Positions 7,616-15,277 of a stretch of DNA of 33,269 nucleotides are shown here, one piece after another (within the stretch, counting starts at the first letter, position 1; the number at the start of each line of letters is the position of its first letter). The stretch comes from JBJEQG01 sp051881635 (GTDB taxonomy: Bacteria; Bacillota; Clostridia; Oscillospirales; Acutalibacteraceae). A model generated the notes under the pieces. That model ran no database searches and was not told where the DNA came from. It was given only the letters and a program-made list of their open reading frames with translations. The position numbers and the translations under genes are program-made. The stretch covers positions 1-33,269 of the forward strand of contig JBJEQG010000161.1 of NCBI GenBank assembly GCA_051881635.1. Reading direction: 5' to 3'.

Positions 7616-8392
7616 ATGTCATTATTAAGTATGCAGGCAATTCCCAAAAATAATTTATTGGGTTTAATCGGCTTGATTTTTGTTGTTATTATCTTTATTG
7701 TACTTGCGGTTATAATATACAAAAAGACAGTGGGAAGTCAGGGGATAAATTGGGGAAAATCTCATGATTGGAAACAGCAAAGCAAATCCGATGAATATTT
7801 TGCGGAAATTTATGCCTCCAAGAAATCTTTGGAAGTAATAGATACATACATACAGGAAGATGTCAATTTTGATAAAGCATGGCTGTGCAATCAAGTGGAA
7901 GATATGTATATCCGTATGCAAAGAGCATGGACAAAAAAAGATTTGTCGCCATTGAAACCCTATTGGAAGGAAAGTTTGTATGATTATCATGACAGCCGCT
8001 TAAAAATGATTGCCGAAAGCGGTTATACGAATTATTTTGATGATTTTCGTATTCTTTCAGTTGAGGCTATGGGTTGGCGAAGGGAAATTACACCAGAAGG
8101 CGAAGTTGATTTAATTACCATTCGTATAAAGTCCTGTGCCAAAGATTATATCTTAAACGATAAAACGGGTGAGCTTGTAAACGGCAGCAAGACGATTGTC
8201 AAGAAATCAGTCAGTGAATGGGTGCTTAGGCGTTCAAGGGGAATGACAAGTTTAGAACTATCCGAGCCTGTTTGTCCGTCATGTCATGCGGTGGCTGAGC
8301 GTGGAATGGACAAGTGTGGTAATTGCGGCGAAAATATCATATTAGACTTGAATGGGTGGCTTGTTCAGGAAATCCGTACAGATAATATATAA
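7616..8392 (+). CDS. Paralogous Tim44-like membrane protein with zinc ribbon
   Basis: The 258-residue product has an N-terminal membrane anchor at about 13-35 with no obvious cleavage site, a charged linker, a Tim44-like region (about 80-210: AWLCNQVEDMYIRMQRAW, ILSVEAMGW) and a zinc ribbon (C220-x2-C223, C234-x2-C237) followed by LNGWLVQEI. The upstream protein aligns along this whole length (CKNVSEMYINIQHAK, ITVMSVKPLGW, CPRCNAPW), so they are paralogues. The frame is open back to 7535, but upstream ATGs at 7535 and 7559 would overlap the preceding gene and the hairpin. GGGAGAG at 7603-7609 sits six bases before the ATG at 7616; the ATG at 7613 is the alternative. Topology would place the domain on one membrane face; which face is uncertain. 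Confidence 0.8.
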   Translation: MSLLSMQAIPKNNLLGLIGLIFVVIIFIVLAVIIYKKTVGSQGINWGKSHDWKQQSKSDEYFAEIYASKKSLEVIDTYIQEDVNFDKAWLCNQVEDMYIRMQRAWTKKDLSPLKPYWKESLYDYHDSRLKMIAESGYTNYFDDFRILSVEAMGWRREITPEGEVDLITIRIKSCAKDYILNDKTGELVNGSKTIVKKSVSEWVLRRSRGMTSLELSEPVCPSCHAVAERGMDKCGNCGENIILDLNGWLVQEIRTDNI

Positions 8393-8405
8393 AATAAAAT
8401 CAGGA

Positions 8406-8425
8406 GCGAACATGGTTCGCCCTTT
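8406..8425 (+). terminator. Weak hairpin after the second Tim44-like gene
   Basis: GCGAAC-ATG-GTTCGC gives a 6-bp stem with a 3-nt loop, followed by CCTTTT. It would act ahead of the stronger terminator at 8460. Confidence 0.4.
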
Positions 8426-8459
8426 TGCAGAAAGAGAATATTGGAAACTATGTCATTAA

Positions 8460-8498
8460 AAAAGTCCCTCATAACTTTTGGGTTATGAGGGACTTTTA
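8460..8498. terminator. Bidirectional terminator between convergent genes
   Basis: A 16-bp stem (GTCCCTCATAAC at 8464-8475 with its complement at 8482-8493, extended by A/T pairs) is flanked by A and T runs, so it can serve both the rightward gene and the leftward secF. Confidence 0.93.
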
Positions 8499-8512
8499 TT
8501 TTGATTATAAAA

Positions 8513-9502
8513 TTATGCCTCAGCGGGAACTTCTTTTTTGTTCTTTCTTTTTGCGGATTTTTTCTTGTCGCTGTGCTTTACCCACAAAACCCACAACGGG
8601 CAGGCAATACAGATAGAGGAATAACAGCCTGTAATCAAACCAAACATCATTGGCAGTGCAAAGCTGACAACGGATTCGATATTGAATACCAAAGAAACAG
8701 CCAAAACAGAACCGATTGCAATTAAAGTTGTGATAGATGTGCAAATTGTTCTTGTAAAGCATTGGTTGACACTGTTATTGACAATTTCTCCAATGTCTGT
8801 TTTAGGTCCGGCTTTCTTTCTGTTCTCACGGATACGGTCGTAAATAACGATTGTATCGTTCAGAGAGTAACCCAAAATCATAAGGATAACGGCAATAAAG
8901 TTGTCATCTAACGGCATACGGAACATGACAAAGACAAAGTAAACAATAATTAAGTCATGCACCAATGCCACAACCGCCATACAGCCCGCTGACAAACCGC
9001 CGATTTTGCGGAAACGAATACCAACATAAAGAATCATTAACAATGCGGCAATGATAACGGCAACCAAACATTTCAAGAAGAAATTTAAGCCTTTGGAGGG
9101 GTCTACTGAAGTGGACTGACTTTCCTTGAAATTATTGTCGGCAAAATCTTTTTGGAGTGCCTTTGTAATTTTTGTTTTTGCATCAACGGAAATAGCCTTT
9201 GTTTCCGTGAACTCTATGGAAACAATCTTGTCATCTTTTGCATTTGCAGAGGCAGCAAGGTTTTGGCTGTATTGGAAAGTGACAGTTTCATCGGTTGCGT
9301 TTTGAATTGTTTTGCTGATTGCCGACTCGGAAACATCACCCGTATAGCTGTATTTTAAAATTGTACCGCCCGTAAATTCAATGTCAAGCTGTGTGGGGAA
9401 GAAAATAAGATTGCACAGCAGACATATAACCATGATACCCAAAGAGATACAGAAGTAAATTTTGGAGTGACCAATAAAGTCTATATGAAATTTCTGTCTC
9501 AT
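8513..9502 (-). CDS. secF: Protein translocase subunit SecF
   Basis: SecF works with SecD at the SecYEG channel, using the proton motive force to help pull secreted proteins through the membrane. The 329-residue product has the N-terminal amphipathic/membrane start (DFIGHSKIYFCISLGIMVICLL), the motif LDIEFTGGT, an external P-type domain (about 45-135), and five further membrane segments including the signature LGYSLNDTIVIYDRIRENR. The C-terminus is a lysine-rich cytoplasmic tail. Its ATG overlaps the secD stop codon (ATGA), with GGAGG inside the secD end, so expression is coupled. It is separate from SecD, not the fused SecDF of Bacillus. Very confident. Confidence 0.97.
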   Translation of the reverse strand: MRQKFHIDFIGHSKIYFCISLGIMVICLLCNLIFFPTQLDIEFTGGTILKYSYTGDVSESAISKTIQNATDETVTFQYSQNLAASANAKDDKIVSIEFTETKAISVDAKTKITKALQKDFADNNFKESQSTSVDPSKGLNFFLKCLVAVIIAALLMILYVGIRFRKIGGLSAGCMAVVALVHDLIIVYFVFVMFRMPLDDNFIAVILMILGYSLNDTIVIYDRIRENRKKAGPKTDIGEIVNNSVNQCFTRTICTSITTLIAIGSVLAVSLVFNIESVVSFALPMMFGLITGCYSSICIACPLWVLWVKHSDKKKSAKRKNKKEVPAEA

Positions 9503-10845
9503 TGTTTCTTACCTCCATATAATCTTCTATTTCTCAGGAACTTCAAGCCCGATACGGAACGGAGCATTAAGCGGGACGCACCAACGCCCATAATGAAGTT
9601 GGAGATAACGCCGACCAACAGTGTATAACCAAATGCATAAATAACACCTGTGGTTGATACGCCAAAGATTGCGGAAAGAATGTTTGCCGGTCCGAAAACA
9701 AGCAAAAGGATAATCGCTACAATAATGATTGTCACATTTCCGTCAAAAATTGCAGAGAAACTGCTCTTTGTACCTTTGAAGATACAGCCGTCCAAACTCT
9801 TACCTGTTTCAAGTTCATCTTTAATACGCTCAGCGGTAATGATGTTAGCATCAACACCCATACCGATTGACAGAATAATGCCTGCCAAACCAGGAAGCGT
9901 CATTGTGAAGCTGGGAATATTCGGCAAATAGCCTGAAACAGCCATTACTGACAAAGAAAGCTGTCCAATCAATGCCAAACAAGCAACGAAGCCCGGAACA
10001 CGATACATTACAATCATAAATATGATAATGCAGCACAAAGCAATCAAAGCGGCAATTGCCATAGCCTGTAATGCGTATGTACCAAGAGAGGGATTGATTG
10101 TACTGTAACTTTCAATCGCCAGGTTGAACGGTAATGCACCGGCATTGATTTTGTTTGCCAAATCGGTTGCAGTTTCAGCCGTAAAGCTGCCCGAAATAAC
10201 AGCCTCGCCGGTGGTAATGGTTTCGTTTACAGTTGGAGCGGAAAGGAGCTGGTCGTCCATCCAAATGGAAATAGTTTGATTAAGGTATTTTGTGGTTGCC
10301 TCAGTAAATTTTGTTTTGCCTTCATCAGTTAATTTCAGTGAAACCACATATTCCTGCTGACCGCTGCTGTTGGTTTGATAACCTGCCGAAGCATTGGCAA
10401 CATCGTTGCCCTCCAAAAGAACTTCACCATCAGAAGTTGAACCGGCACGGAAAGTCAGCTTTGCGGTTGCTGCCAATTCGTTGATTGCCGTATTGGGGTC
10501 ATAGTCTTTTTCGTCCGACTTCCAAGGAAAGCGAACAGTGATACGGTCGTTTGTGTAATCGGGATACATTTCATAATCCGTTATGTTGCCGGATACCAAA
10601 CGCAAGTCAAGAATAGCTTTGACTGATGCCATTTGTTCATCTGTTGCGTCTTTGTTATCGGCGGGCATAAATACAGCCTCCACACCGCCGTTGATGTCGA
10701 TGCCCCACCGAATATCGTTAATACCCTTAATTCGTGTGATAGTAAAATCACCGTTTTCCGTATATACACCAAAAACCGATGTATATGCAAGGAGAAGGAT
10801 AATAACAGCAACGATGAAAAACACCGGTTTTCCGATTCTTTTCAT
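9499..10845 (-). CDS. secD: Protein translocase subunit SecD
   Basis: The 448-residue partner of SecF in the plasma membrane. It has the first membrane segment near residues 7-27, the conserved IRWGIDINGGVEAVF motif, a P1-like external domain spanning about 35-260 (AKLTFRAGSTSDGEVLLEGNDV and DQLLSAPTVNETI are typical), then five membrane segments with the signature MGVDANIITAERIKDE. It is shorter than gamma-proteobacterial SecD (about 615 residues), as usual for clostridia. The AAGGAGG-type site is immediately upstream of the ATG at 10845. It is the first gene of a secD-secF operon, transcribed from the promoter at 10933-10961, and its product would assist export of the secreted proteins at the left of the window. 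Confidence 0.97.
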   Translation of the reverse strand: MKRIGKPVFFIVAVIILLLAYTSVFGVYTENGDFTITRIKGINDIRWGIDINGGVEAVFMPADNKDATDEQMASVKAILDLRLVSGNITDYEMYPDYTNDRITVRFPWKSDEKDYDPNTAINELAATAKLTFRAGSTSDGEVLLEGNDVANASAGYQTNSSGQQEYVVSLKLTDEGKTKFTEATTKYLNQTISIWMDDQLLSAPTVNETITTGEAVISGSFTAETATDLANKINAGALPFNLAIESYSTINPSLGTYALQAMAIAALIALCCIIIFMIVMYRVPGFVACLALIGQLSLSVMAVSGYLPNIPSFTMTLPGLAGIILSIGMGVDANIITAERIKDELETGKSLDGCIFKGTKSSFSAIFDGNVTIIIVAIILLLVFGPANILSAIFGVSTTGVIYAFGYTLLVGVISNFIMGVGASRLMLRSVSGLKFLRNRRLYGGKKQ

Positions 10846-10932
10846 ACAAATCCTCCAAGCTTATTATTTTCTATTTGTTTATTCTTTCAGATTATGTCAA
10901 AATCATGACAAAGAACAAACATACCAAGTATA

Positions 10933-10961
10933 ATTATATATATTTTGGCTATAAAAGTCAA
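10933..10961 (-). promoter_or_regulatory. Sigma-A promoter of secDF
   Basis: On the minus strand, TTGACT (10956-10961), a 17-bp spacer and TATAAT (10933-10938). The leader to the secD ATG is about 80 nt. Confidence 0.8.
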
Positions 10962-11034
10962 TCGGTTTTTCGACAACTAATTATAAGGTTTATAGGGTAT
11001 TTTGCACAATTATGGAGAGCATATTTTAGGGATA

Positions 11035-11062
11035 TTGATTTCCAACTATAATTTAGTATAAA
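11035..11062 (+). promoter_or_regulatory. Promoter of the Nudix gene
   Basis: TTGATT (11035-11040), a 16-bp spacer and TATAAA (11057-11062), about 40 bp ahead of the start codon and divergent from the secDF promoter. Confidence 0.55.
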
Positions 11063-11104
11063 ATAGTAACATTGAATTTACATCTAAAAAGGAGTTTGAG
11101 CATA

Positions 11105-11488
11105 ATGTTGGAGGTTGTTGCCGCTTTAATCTGGAAAGACAGTCGGTTCATGATTTGTCAAAGACCTGCCCACAAAGCCCGTGGAATGTTATGGGAATTT
11201 GTCGGTGGAAAAGTTGAACAGGGGGAAAGCAAAGAACAAGCCCTTATTCGGGAATGTCGGGAGGAATTGGCGGTTGAAATTTCAGTCGGAAGAATTTTTA
11301 TGGAGATTACACATACATATCCCGATACGGTCATTCACCTGACGCTGTTTTATGCGGAAATCATTAAAGGTGTACCTCAGCTTTTGGAGCATAATGCCAT
11401 TCGTTGGATTACACCAAACGAAATTTCGCAATATGAATTTTGTCCTGCCGACAAAGAAATCCTTGAACAAATTTCCAAATTAAAATGA
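11105..11488 (+). CDS. MutT-type Nudix hydrolase ((deoxy)nucleoside triphosphate pyrophosphohydrolase)
   Basis: The 127-residue product matches the MutT/NudG branch, small enzymes that hydrolyse oxidised or non-canonical nucleoside triphosphates to monophosphates. The Nudix box is complete at residues 35-57: G35, E41, R49-E50 and E53-E54, with alanine in place of the late glycine. LEVVAALIWKD, the ICQRP and MLWEFVGGK segments and the C-terminal HNAIRWITPNEI are typical of the 8-oxo-dGTPase/CTP pyrophosphatase group. AGGAG at 11090-11094 supports the ATG at 11105; the in-frame ATG at 11072 lies ahead of that site and is rejected. It is monocistronic with its own promoter and terminator. The exact substrate (8-oxo-dGTP or 5-methyl-dCTP/CTP) is not decided by the motifs. 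Confidence 0.88.
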   Translation: MLEVVAALIWKDSRFMICQRPAHKARGMLWEFVGGKVEQGESKEQALIRECREELAVEISVGRIFMEITHTYPDTVIHLTLFYAEIIKGVPQLLEHNAIRWITPNEISQYEFCPADKEILEQISKLK

Positions 11489-11490
11489 AA

Positions 11491-11516
11491 AAAGGAGAGC
11501 CGCTGCTCTCCCTTTT
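11491..11516. terminator. Bidirectional terminator between the Nudix and nitrilase genes
   Basis: GGAGAGC (11494-11500), loop CGCT, GCTCTCC (11505-11511), with an A run before and a T run after; it lies between convergent stop codons. Confidence 0.85.
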
Positions 11517-11520
11517 GATA

Positions 11521-12360
11521 TTACTGTCCGTTGCGGACAAAAGGTTTATTGACTGCACCATTTAATAATTCTCCGTATGCCCGAACCTTACGAAAAGTAT
11601 TTCCGAGCATTTCATGTTCCCTGTAATTGCGGATTTTATCCATGTCAAAATCGGCATAGTAAATGCCGCAAGTATTTTCGTCCGCCATAGTTAAAATGTT
11701 ATCCACACATATACCGTCTTTATCCCAACAAATTGGACTGAATGCACATGACTTTCCCGCATTTGCACCGTTAGGGTTTGCCATAGCGATGCCGCACATA
11801 TTTTCATAAGCTCTGGTGGACAGTGCATTTATACGGGGTGTCATACTGCTGCAATCGTTGGGAACCAAAATAATTTCCGCACCTTTTAACATTAGTATCC
11901 TTGCACTTTCGGGATATTCCCGGTCATAGCAAATCATAATTCCGATTTTCACACCGTCAAATGTACAGACTTTAAATTCCGTACCGCTTTCAATCGCTTT
12001 TTCATCGGCAAAGTCACATGTGTGTACCTTAGAATATTTGGTCAAAATTTTACCGCTTTTGTCAATAATGAATGCCGAATTTTGGGGAGCAATATTTCCT
12101 TTTGTCAATGCCGTTGCAACGACACCGATATGAAATTTCCGTGCCGCTTGGCATAATTCGTTAATATATGAACAATCTTCCGTCAAAGCTGTTTTGTTGT
12201 TGATTGTCAAGTCATATCCTGTGATAAAACATTCAGGGAGAAGCAGGAGGTCAGCATTAGCACAAGCTGCCTCTTGCATTTTTTTCGTCACTGTTTTTGT
12301 ATTCTTTTCATACATTCTGTTTTCGGAACGCATTTGCAGTATTGCAATTCTGAATACCAT
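11521..12360 (-). CDS. Carbon-nitrogen hydrolase (nitrilase superfamily)
   Basis: The 279-residue product carries the nitrilase-superfamily triad: E43 in LLLLPECFITGY, K111 in KYSKVHTCDF and C144 in GIMICYDREYPES. These cytosolic enzymes cleave C-N bonds in amides, carbamoyl compounds or, rarely, nitriles. The length is that of stand-alone omega-amidase- or N-carbamoylputrescine-amidase-like members without a second domain. Substrate cannot be assigned: no polyamine or nucleotide-degradation genes are nearby. It begins two bases after the stop of the GNAT acetyltransferase gene, so the two are one operon read leftwards. It ends at a terminator shared with the convergent Nudix gene. The GGAGG site overlaps the end of the GNAT gene (minus strand, just upstream of the ATG). 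Confidence 0.9.
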   Translation of the reverse strand: MVFRIAILQMRSENRMYEKNTKTVTKKMQEAACANADLLLLPECFITGYDLTINNKTALTEDCSYINELCQAARKFHIGVVATALTKGNIAPQNSAFIIDKSGKILTKYSKVHTCDFADEKAIESGTEFKVCTFDGVKIGIMICYDREYPESARILMLKGAEIILVPNDCSSMTPRINALSTRAYENMCGIAMANPNGANAGKSCAFSPICWDKDGICVDNILTMADENTCGIYYADFDMDKIRNYREHEMLGNTFRKVRAYGELLNGAVNKPFVRNGQ

Positions 12361-12361
12361 A

Positions 12362-12835
12362 TTATTCCTCCATTAAGCTACATTCAAAAATTTCATTTTC
12401 ATTATCAAATCCGTTTTTTTCATACCAATGGACGGATTTGTCAGCAGGCCAGGCAAAAATAAGTTCGCATTGAATTTCCACAAGACATTCTTTAATGGCA
12501 GATAAAATTTTTGTTCCAATCCCTTTGTTTCGATATTCTTTCAATGTAAATACATTCGTTAAATAAGCAATATATTTGGCATGACCGTTCGGTTTCGGTA
12601 TTTTAGGAATGATATAGACAAACATCGCCGAAAGGATAATTCCGTCTTGTTCCGCCACAAATATTTTATATTCCCGATGTTCTTCTACAAAGGTAATAAA
12701 TTCGTTTATAAAGGTTTGTTTATCAATACCATACAAATTATGCTCATTGTAGTCCCTATCATCTTCGGCACAATGAAGCCATTTTATTTCAGCTAACTGT
12801 ATGTAATCTTTTTCTTCCGCAAAACGAATATTCAA
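12362..12835 (-). CDS. GNAT-family N-acetyltransferase
   Basis: The 157-residue product has a GNAT fold: it starts MNIRFAEEKDYIQLAEI, has the acetyl-CoA pyrophosphate-binding motif A as YLTNVFTLKEYRNKGIGTKIL (R/Q-x-x-G-x-G/A version: RNKGIG), and ends with the WYEKNGF segment typical of motif B. It would transfer an acetyl group to an amine of a small molecule or protein; substrate unknown. The start codon is TTG at 12833-12835, preceded by GAAAGGG at good spacing, and no better ATG exists because the N-terminal strand begins here. It is the first gene of a two-gene operon with the nitrilase. Confidence 0.85.
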   Translation of the reverse strand: MNIRFAEEKDYIQLAEIKWLHCAEDDRDYNEHNLYGIDKQTFINEFITFVEEHREYKIFVAEQDGIILSAMFVYIIPKIPKPNGHAKYIAYLTNVFTLKEYRNKGIGTKILSAIKECLVEIQCELIFAWPADKSVHWYEKNGFDNENEIFECSLMEE

Positions 12836-12868
12836 TACAATCGCCCTTTCTATATCTATAATAAAGAG

Positions 12869-12942
12869 AAAACCATTTTTACAGATTTCCTCCTGTTTTA
12901 GTAAAAATTCCTACGAAATCCATATATCCCAAAAATGGTTTT
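12869..12942. repeat. Perfect 12-bp inverted repeat, 74-bp span
   Basis: AAAACCATTTTT (12869-12880) and AAAAATGGTTTT (12931-12942) are exact inverted copies around 50 bp of AT-rich DNA. The element lies between the leftward PAP2 gene and the leftward GNAT gene. In RNA it could act as a terminator or processing structure for PAP2. Confidence 0.6.
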
Positions 12943-12990
12943 TCAAAGGAACTGTTTCCTGTTAGCAGGGTTAGGGGACAGCGTACTTGA
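12920..12990. repeat. Possible decayed copy of the 26.1-kb leader element
   Basis: The order tatccc-aaa...GG-TTT-CAAAGG-ACT-T-TCC followed by a G-rich GGGTTAGGGGACAGCG stretch parallels the segment at 26112-26180 of the structured element (CAAAGGGACTTTGTCCC, GGGGTCAAGAGG). The match is by eye and imperfect. The terminal inverted repeats of the other copy are not present. Confidence 0.3.
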
Positions 12991-12998
12991 GAGGGGAC

Positions 12999-13535
12999 TT
13001 ACATATTGAAGAAGGGGATTGCGGCGGCAATGGGGATAGAAACAAAACCACAGGCTAAACCGAGAACAATGCCGCAAAAGACATCGGTCGGATAATGGGC
13101 TAAGAGATACATACGGGAGTAAGAAATAAGACACGCCAAAATAAAAATAAGTGGTAGAAACAGGGGAGAAAGAACAGCAGTCACCATAGTTATGGCAAAT
13201 GATGTTGCGGCATGACTGGACGGAAAAGAATATTGCGATTGGGGTTTGAGCAGCAAATCCTTTTCGTCAATGTTATGACAGGGGCGTACACGCCCGACAA
13301 GGTGCTTGATTGCAATTTCACTCAAAAACCATGAGAAAACTAAACCGAGCAACAATGTCCAGCCGGTCAATCGCCATTGTCGAAAAAACAAAAAGGGTAT
13401 GGCAAACACAAACCATACACTGCCGAAATTTCCAAGCCTTGTTGCAAAAATCATGATAAAATTTAATGCAGGTGTATGTTTTTGGGAAATTTTATTTAAA
13501 ATTTTATCGTCCAAAGATTTAATACGGTCCAACAT
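12999..13535 (-). CDS. PAP2-family membrane phosphatase
   Basis: The 178-residue protein has the three PAP2 phosphatase motifs: K77-x6-R84-P85, P105-S-S-H108 and S140-R141-x5-H147-x3-D151, with H108 and H147 as catalytic histidines. Four to six membrane segments surround them. Members dephosphorylate undecaprenyl pyrophosphate, phosphatidylglycerophosphate or other lipid phosphates at the outer membrane face. Recycling of the cell-wall lipid carrier (the BcrC role) is the likeliest task but is not proven. AGGAG is upstream of the ATG at 13535 with somewhat long spacing (about 12). The gene is monocistronic and divergent from spoVAD. Confidence 0.9.
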   Translation of the reverse strand: MLDRIKSLDDKILNKISQKHTPALNFIMIFATRLGNFGSVWFVFAIPFLFFRQWRLTGWTLLLGLVFSWFLSEIAIKHLVGRVRPCHNIDEKDLLLKPQSQYSFPSSHAATSFAITMVTAVLSPLFLPLIFILACLISYSRMYLLAHYPTDVFCGIVLGLACGFVSIPIAAAIPFFNM

Positions 13536-13696
13536 AAAGGGGAAACGCTCCTTCTAAAATTAACAAAACGAAACTTAACAATATATCTTAAAGTATATTA
13601 TAACATAAAACGGGAAAAAATAAAGTAAATCTTTTTTGAAAGTTCGGGATTTTTCGGAAAACTTCCATAAAATAAAAAGTTCGGGGAGATGGCTTT

Positions 13697-14710
13697 ATGT
13701 CGAGAAGAATAGGAAAACAGACAGTTGTATTAGAAAACAATATTGCCGTCATCGCATCGGCGGGAATTTGTGGCAGTAAAGAGTCGCAAGGTCCTTTGGG
13801 AAAGTTTTTTGACCGTACTTATACCGATGACCGCTTGGGACAGGATTCATGGGAAAAAGCGGAAAGCTATCTGCAAACAACAGCAGTGAATTTGGCAATT
13901 AAAAAAGCCGGTTTGGAAAACAAGGATATGGATTTTATCCTTGCAGGCGATTTGCTTGACCAATGTATTTCCTCGACCTTTGGTTTGCGTGATTTGGGGA
14001 TTCCGTTTTTGGGACAATACGGAGCTTGTTCAACAATGGCACAAACAATTGCCGTTTCCGCTATGCTGGTAGACGGCGGTGCGGCACAAAATTGCGTGGC
14101 GGTAACATCGTCCCATTTTTGCTCGGCAGAACGACAATTCCGTTTTCCGTTGGAATACGGTGGACAAAGAACACCGACAGCTCAGTGGACGGTAACGGGT
14201 GCAGGTGCGGCGATTGTGGCACAGGCGGAAACAGGCGTTAAAATCAAGGCAGTGACAATCGGCAAAATTACCGATTTGGGCATAACAGATGCCAATAATA
14301 TGGGTGCGGCAATGGCACCGGCAGCAGCGGAAACAATAACTGCTTATTTTCGTGACACGCAAAAAAAACCGTCCGATTTCGATTTGATTTTGACAGGTGA
14401 TTTAGGGTTGGTTGGTTCAAAGCTGTTGGGTGAACTTTTGCAAAAAGAAAACATTGATATTTCCGACAGGCATAATGATTGCGGTCTGATGATTTTTGAC
14501 CTTGAAAAACAAGATGTTCATGCAGGCGGTTCAGGGTGCGGCTGTTCAGGTTCGGTACTCTGTTCCTATATCATGAAACAAATGATGACAGGACAGCTTA
14601 CAAATATTTTGTTCGTTGCCACAGGGGCTTTGATGTCCCCAACATCATCTCAACAGGGGGAGAGTATTCCCGGAATTGCCCATTTAATTCATTTTTACAG
14701 GGAATGTTAA
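13697..14710 (+). CDS. spoVAD: Stage V sporulation protein AD (thiolase-fold, DPA-binding)
   Basis: The 337-residue product matches SpoVAD across its length (Bacillus SpoVAD is about 338): RRIGKQTVVLENNIAVIASA, GKFFDRTYTDDRLGQDSWEKAE, LGQYGACSTMAQ, AERQFRFPLEYGGQRTPTAQWTVTGAGA and FDLILTGDLG. SpoVAD has a thiolase/KAS-like fold, and in Bacillus it binds dipicolinic acid for uptake of Ca-DPA into the developing spore through the SpoVA channel. C111 sits where the thiolase nucleophile would be, but the family is not regarded as enzymatic. In most spore formers it lies between spoVAC and spoVAE; here neither is adjacent. The ribosome site is GGGGAGA, about eight bases ahead of the ATG. The gene implies a spore-forming ancestry or lifestyle. 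Confidence 0.95.
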   Translation: MSRRIGKQTVVLENNIAVIASAGICGSKESQGPLGKFFDRTYTDDRLGQDSWEKAESYLQTTAVNLAIKKAGLENKDMDFILAGDLLDQCISSTFGLRDLGIPFLGQYGACSTMAQTIAVSAMLVDGGAAQNCVAVTSSHFCSAERQFRFPLEYGGQRTPTAQWTVTGAGAAIVAQAETGVKIKAVTIGKITDLGITDANNMGAAMAPAAAETITAYFRDTQKKPSDFDLILTGDLGLVGSKLLGELLQKENIDISDRHNDCGLMIFDLEKQDVHAGGSGCGCSGSVLCSYIMKQMMTGQLTNILFVATGALMSPTSSQQGESIPGIAHLIHFYREC

Positions 14711-14778
14711 TAGCTTTATCTCTAACAATAAAAAAGGTGTTGCCATAATCATCAACAGTGGATTTACGGCAAAAAACA

Positions 14779-14820
14779 AAATCCCCGTGTCTTGCTAAAA
14801 CAAAACACGGGGAATTTTTG
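14779..14820 (+). terminator. Terminator between spoVAD and ferredoxin
   Basis: TCCCCGTGT (14782-14790) pairs with ACACGGGGA (14805-14813), followed by a run of T; the A run on the left side lets it also serve the leftward ferredoxin gene. Confidence 0.85.
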
Positions 14821-14835
14821 ACGGTATTAACCGAA

Positions 14836-15006
14836 TTAACCCTCAGAAGGTGCACCAACAGGACAAACATTTGCACAAGAACCGCAGTCAGCACATTTAT
14901 CGGGATCAATTTCGTAGTGGTTTTCGCCCTCAACAATTGCACCGCAGGGACATTCCGCCGCACAAGCACCGCAAGAAATGCAATCATCAGAAATTACATA
15001 AGCCAT
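14836..15006 (-). CDS. Clostridial-type 2[4Fe-4S] ferredoxin
   Basis: The 56-residue product has the two classic cluster motifs, C9-x2-C12-x2-C15-x3-C19-P and C38-x2-C41-x2-C44-x3-C48-P, with an additional C21. It is a soluble low-potential electron carrier for enzymes such as pyruvate:ferredoxin oxidoreductase, hydrogenase or the NfnAB complex encoded at 26985-29225. The ATG at 15006 is chosen because AGGAGG lies eight bases upstream; the frame is open a few codons further, but those would include the ribosome site. It is monocistronic, with a clear promoter at 15038-15065. Very confident. Confidence 0.96.
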   Translation of the reverse strand: MAYVISDDCISCGACAAECPCGAIVEGENHYEIDPDKCADCGSCANVCPVGAPSEG

Positions 15007-15037
15007 AATATAAGCCTCCTTCAAATTTATTATACTT

Positions 15038-15065
15038 ATTGTATCATAAATAAAAAAAAAATCAA
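15038..15065 (-). promoter_or_regulatory. Promoter of the ferredoxin gene
   Basis: On the minus strand TTGATT (15060-15065), a 16-bp spacer that is nearly all T and A, and TACAAT (15038-15043). Confidence 0.6.
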
Positions 15066-15226
15066 CTGTTTTTTATTTAAACTCTCTGTTTTGACATAAA
15101 TTTTCAATAAAAGATTTATGTAATTGCCAAAGAATGTGTCAGAATATACAAGCACCGGATTGATTTTTGTTAAAGACGGAATTTTTGGAAGAATATCGAA
15201 AAAATGTTTTAATTGTCAATAAATTA

Positions 15227-15235
15227 TGCTATAAT
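15227..15235 (+). promoter_or_regulatory. Extended -10 promoter of the trmN6-like/rsmI/maf operon
   Basis: TGC-TATAAT at 15227-15235 is an extended -10, with only a weak -35 (TTTTAA at 17 bp). Two further TATAAT-like hexamers follow, so the exact start is uncertain. Confidence 0.55.
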
Positions 15236-15277
15236 AATCTATAATAACTCAGTCAATGGGCAAAAGGCGGTGTTGTA

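Noticed and set aside
13697..14710. 3-oxoacyl-ACP synthase III or thiolase
   Set aside because: The fold is shared, but the full-length pattern (FFDRTYTDDRLGQDSWEKAE, AERQFRFPLEYGGQR) is that of SpoVAD.
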